Of a stretch of DNA of 5,690 nt, positions 5,020 to 5,690 are shown one piece after another; position 1 is the stretch's first letter; every line of letters begins with the position of its first letter. The notes below the pieces were generated by a model. That model worked only from the letters and a program-made list of their open reading frames with translations, made no database searches and was not told the DNA's origin. The position numbers were made by a program, and so were the translations under genes. Origin of the DNA: Paracoccaceae bacterium (GTDB lineage Bacteria; Pseudomonadota; Alphaproteobacteria; Rhodobacterales; Rhodobacteraceae); assembly GCA_007119835.1 (NCBI GenBank), contig SKOX01000065.1, positions 1-5,690 on the forward strand. The letters run 5' to 3'.

Positions 5020-5690
5020 CAGATCACCGCCTGCTCGACGAGCGGCCGCGCGGCTGCGATGCGCCCGCAGCCGAGCGGCCCGAGGTCGAGGCTCCGCCAG
5101 CGCCCGTGCACGATCCATTCGGCGAGCCCGCGCCCCACGCCGGCCGCCTGCTGCAGGCCATGGCCGGAGAAGCCGTTGGCGAACAGGAAGTTCGCCACCT
5201 CCGGGTGCGGGCCGACGACGGCGTTGGCATCGAGGGTGTTGGTGTCGTAATGCCCGGCCCAGACGCCCGAGACCTTGGCGGCCTCGAAGCAGGCCGCCCG
5301 CGCCGCGAGCGCCGGCCAGATCCTGTCCTCGAACAGGAAGTGGTGGGGCTCGAAGTCGTCCTCGGCCACGGCCGGGTCCGGCTCGGGCGGGCAGCCGGCG
5401 AGGAAACGGTCTCCCTCGGGCCGGCACCAGACGCCCGAGGGGTCGACCATCAGCGGCAGCCGGCCCTGCGGCGGTTCGGCGACGGCGAATGCGAACACCG
5501 TGCGCTTGCGCCGCTCGACCGGCAGGGCGAGCCTGGCGAATGCCGCGACCTCCGTCCCCATGCCGCCCGCCGCGTTCACGAACCAGCTGCAGCCGAGCGT
5601 CTCGCCGCCGGCGAGCCGCACGGCGCGGACCCGCTCCCCCTCCACGACGAGGCCGGCGACCGCGTCGCGCAGCCAGCGGACGCCACCCGC
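5019..5690 (-). CDS. FOXRED1-like FAD-dependent oxidoreductase (DAO family), N-terminus missing
   Basis: The right edge cuts this gene; 223 C-terminal residues are visible. It belongs to the DAO flavoenzyme family, which oxidises amine or amino-acid substrates using bound FAD. Visible landmarks (fragment numbering) are VNAAGGMGTEVA (38-49), the region that closes the FAD site, then LPVERRKRTVFAF (56-68), DPSGVWCRPEGDRFLAGC (83-100), and the C-terminal FAD-contacting DANAVVGPHPEVANFLFANG (154-173) leading into FSGHGLQ (174-180) and VGRGLAEWI. This last stretch is close to what I know of FOXRED1-type proteins. The Rossmann GxGxxG motif should lie beyond the edge. The GTG at 5645 is internal, since the same frame continues to base 5690 without a stop. 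The substrate is unknown. The stop overlaps the acetyltransferase start, so the two genes probably share a transcript. Confidence 0.9.
   Translation of the reverse strand, partial: AGGVRWLRDAVAGLVVEGERVRAVRLAGGETLGCSWFVNAAGGMGTEVAAFARLALPVERRKRTVFAFAVAEPPQGRLPLMVDPSGVWCRPEGDRFLAGCPPEPDPAVAEDDFEPHHFLFEDRIWPALAARAACFEAAKVSGVWAGHYDTNTLDANAVVGPHPEVANFLFANGFSGHGLQQAAGVGRGLAEWIVHGRWRSLDLGPLGCGRIAAARPLVEQAVI

Overview
The window is very GC-rich chromosomal DNA, and nearly every third codon position is G or C. The gene families, strong Shine-Dalgarno sites and two promoter-like sequences of the EcfG (general stress sigma factor) type all point to an alphaproteobacterium. Hyphomicrobiales or Rhodobacterales relatives are the best guess, but the genus cannot be told from this sequence. 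There are no tRNA or rRNA genes, insertion sequences, CRISPR arrays or phage genes. It reads as ordinary chromosome with a small stress-type gene cluster in the middle.

Layout, left to right. Bases 1-199 are a regulatory region with repeated CCGGAA motifs, an inverted repeat over a possible -35 box, and possibly the first ten codons of a divergent gene running off the left edge. A LysR-family regulator (200-1111, +) is followed by a YihY/BrkB-family inner-membrane protein (1192-2235, +) with its own EcfG-like promoter candidate in the 80-base gap. A structured 137-base gap then separates this gene from convergent minus-strand genes. A small lipoprotein (2373-2675, -) and a DUF3072 protein (2705-2950, -) form a compact two-gene unit. 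Its upstream gap carries an exact GGAAC-N17-CGTT match to the EcfG promoter consensus. Further right, also on the minus strand, are an MFS transporter (3015-4202), a GNAT acetyltransferase (4309-5019) and the C-terminal part of a FOXRED1-like FAD-dependent oxidoreductase (5019 to the right edge). The oxidoreductase stop and the acetyltransferase start overlap as TGATG.

How the genes may work together: the most interesting inference is that the YihY/BrkB gene and the convergent DUF3072-lipoprotein pair form a small envelope/stress cluster under the alphaproteobacterial general stress response (PhyR-NepR-EcfG). This rests on promoter motifs read by eye and is not proven. The oxidoreductase and acetyltransferase are probably translationally coupled. 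The MFS gene may be read from the same transcript, but a 106-base gap with a strong hairpin lies between. I see no clear evidence of a wholly new multi-gene system.
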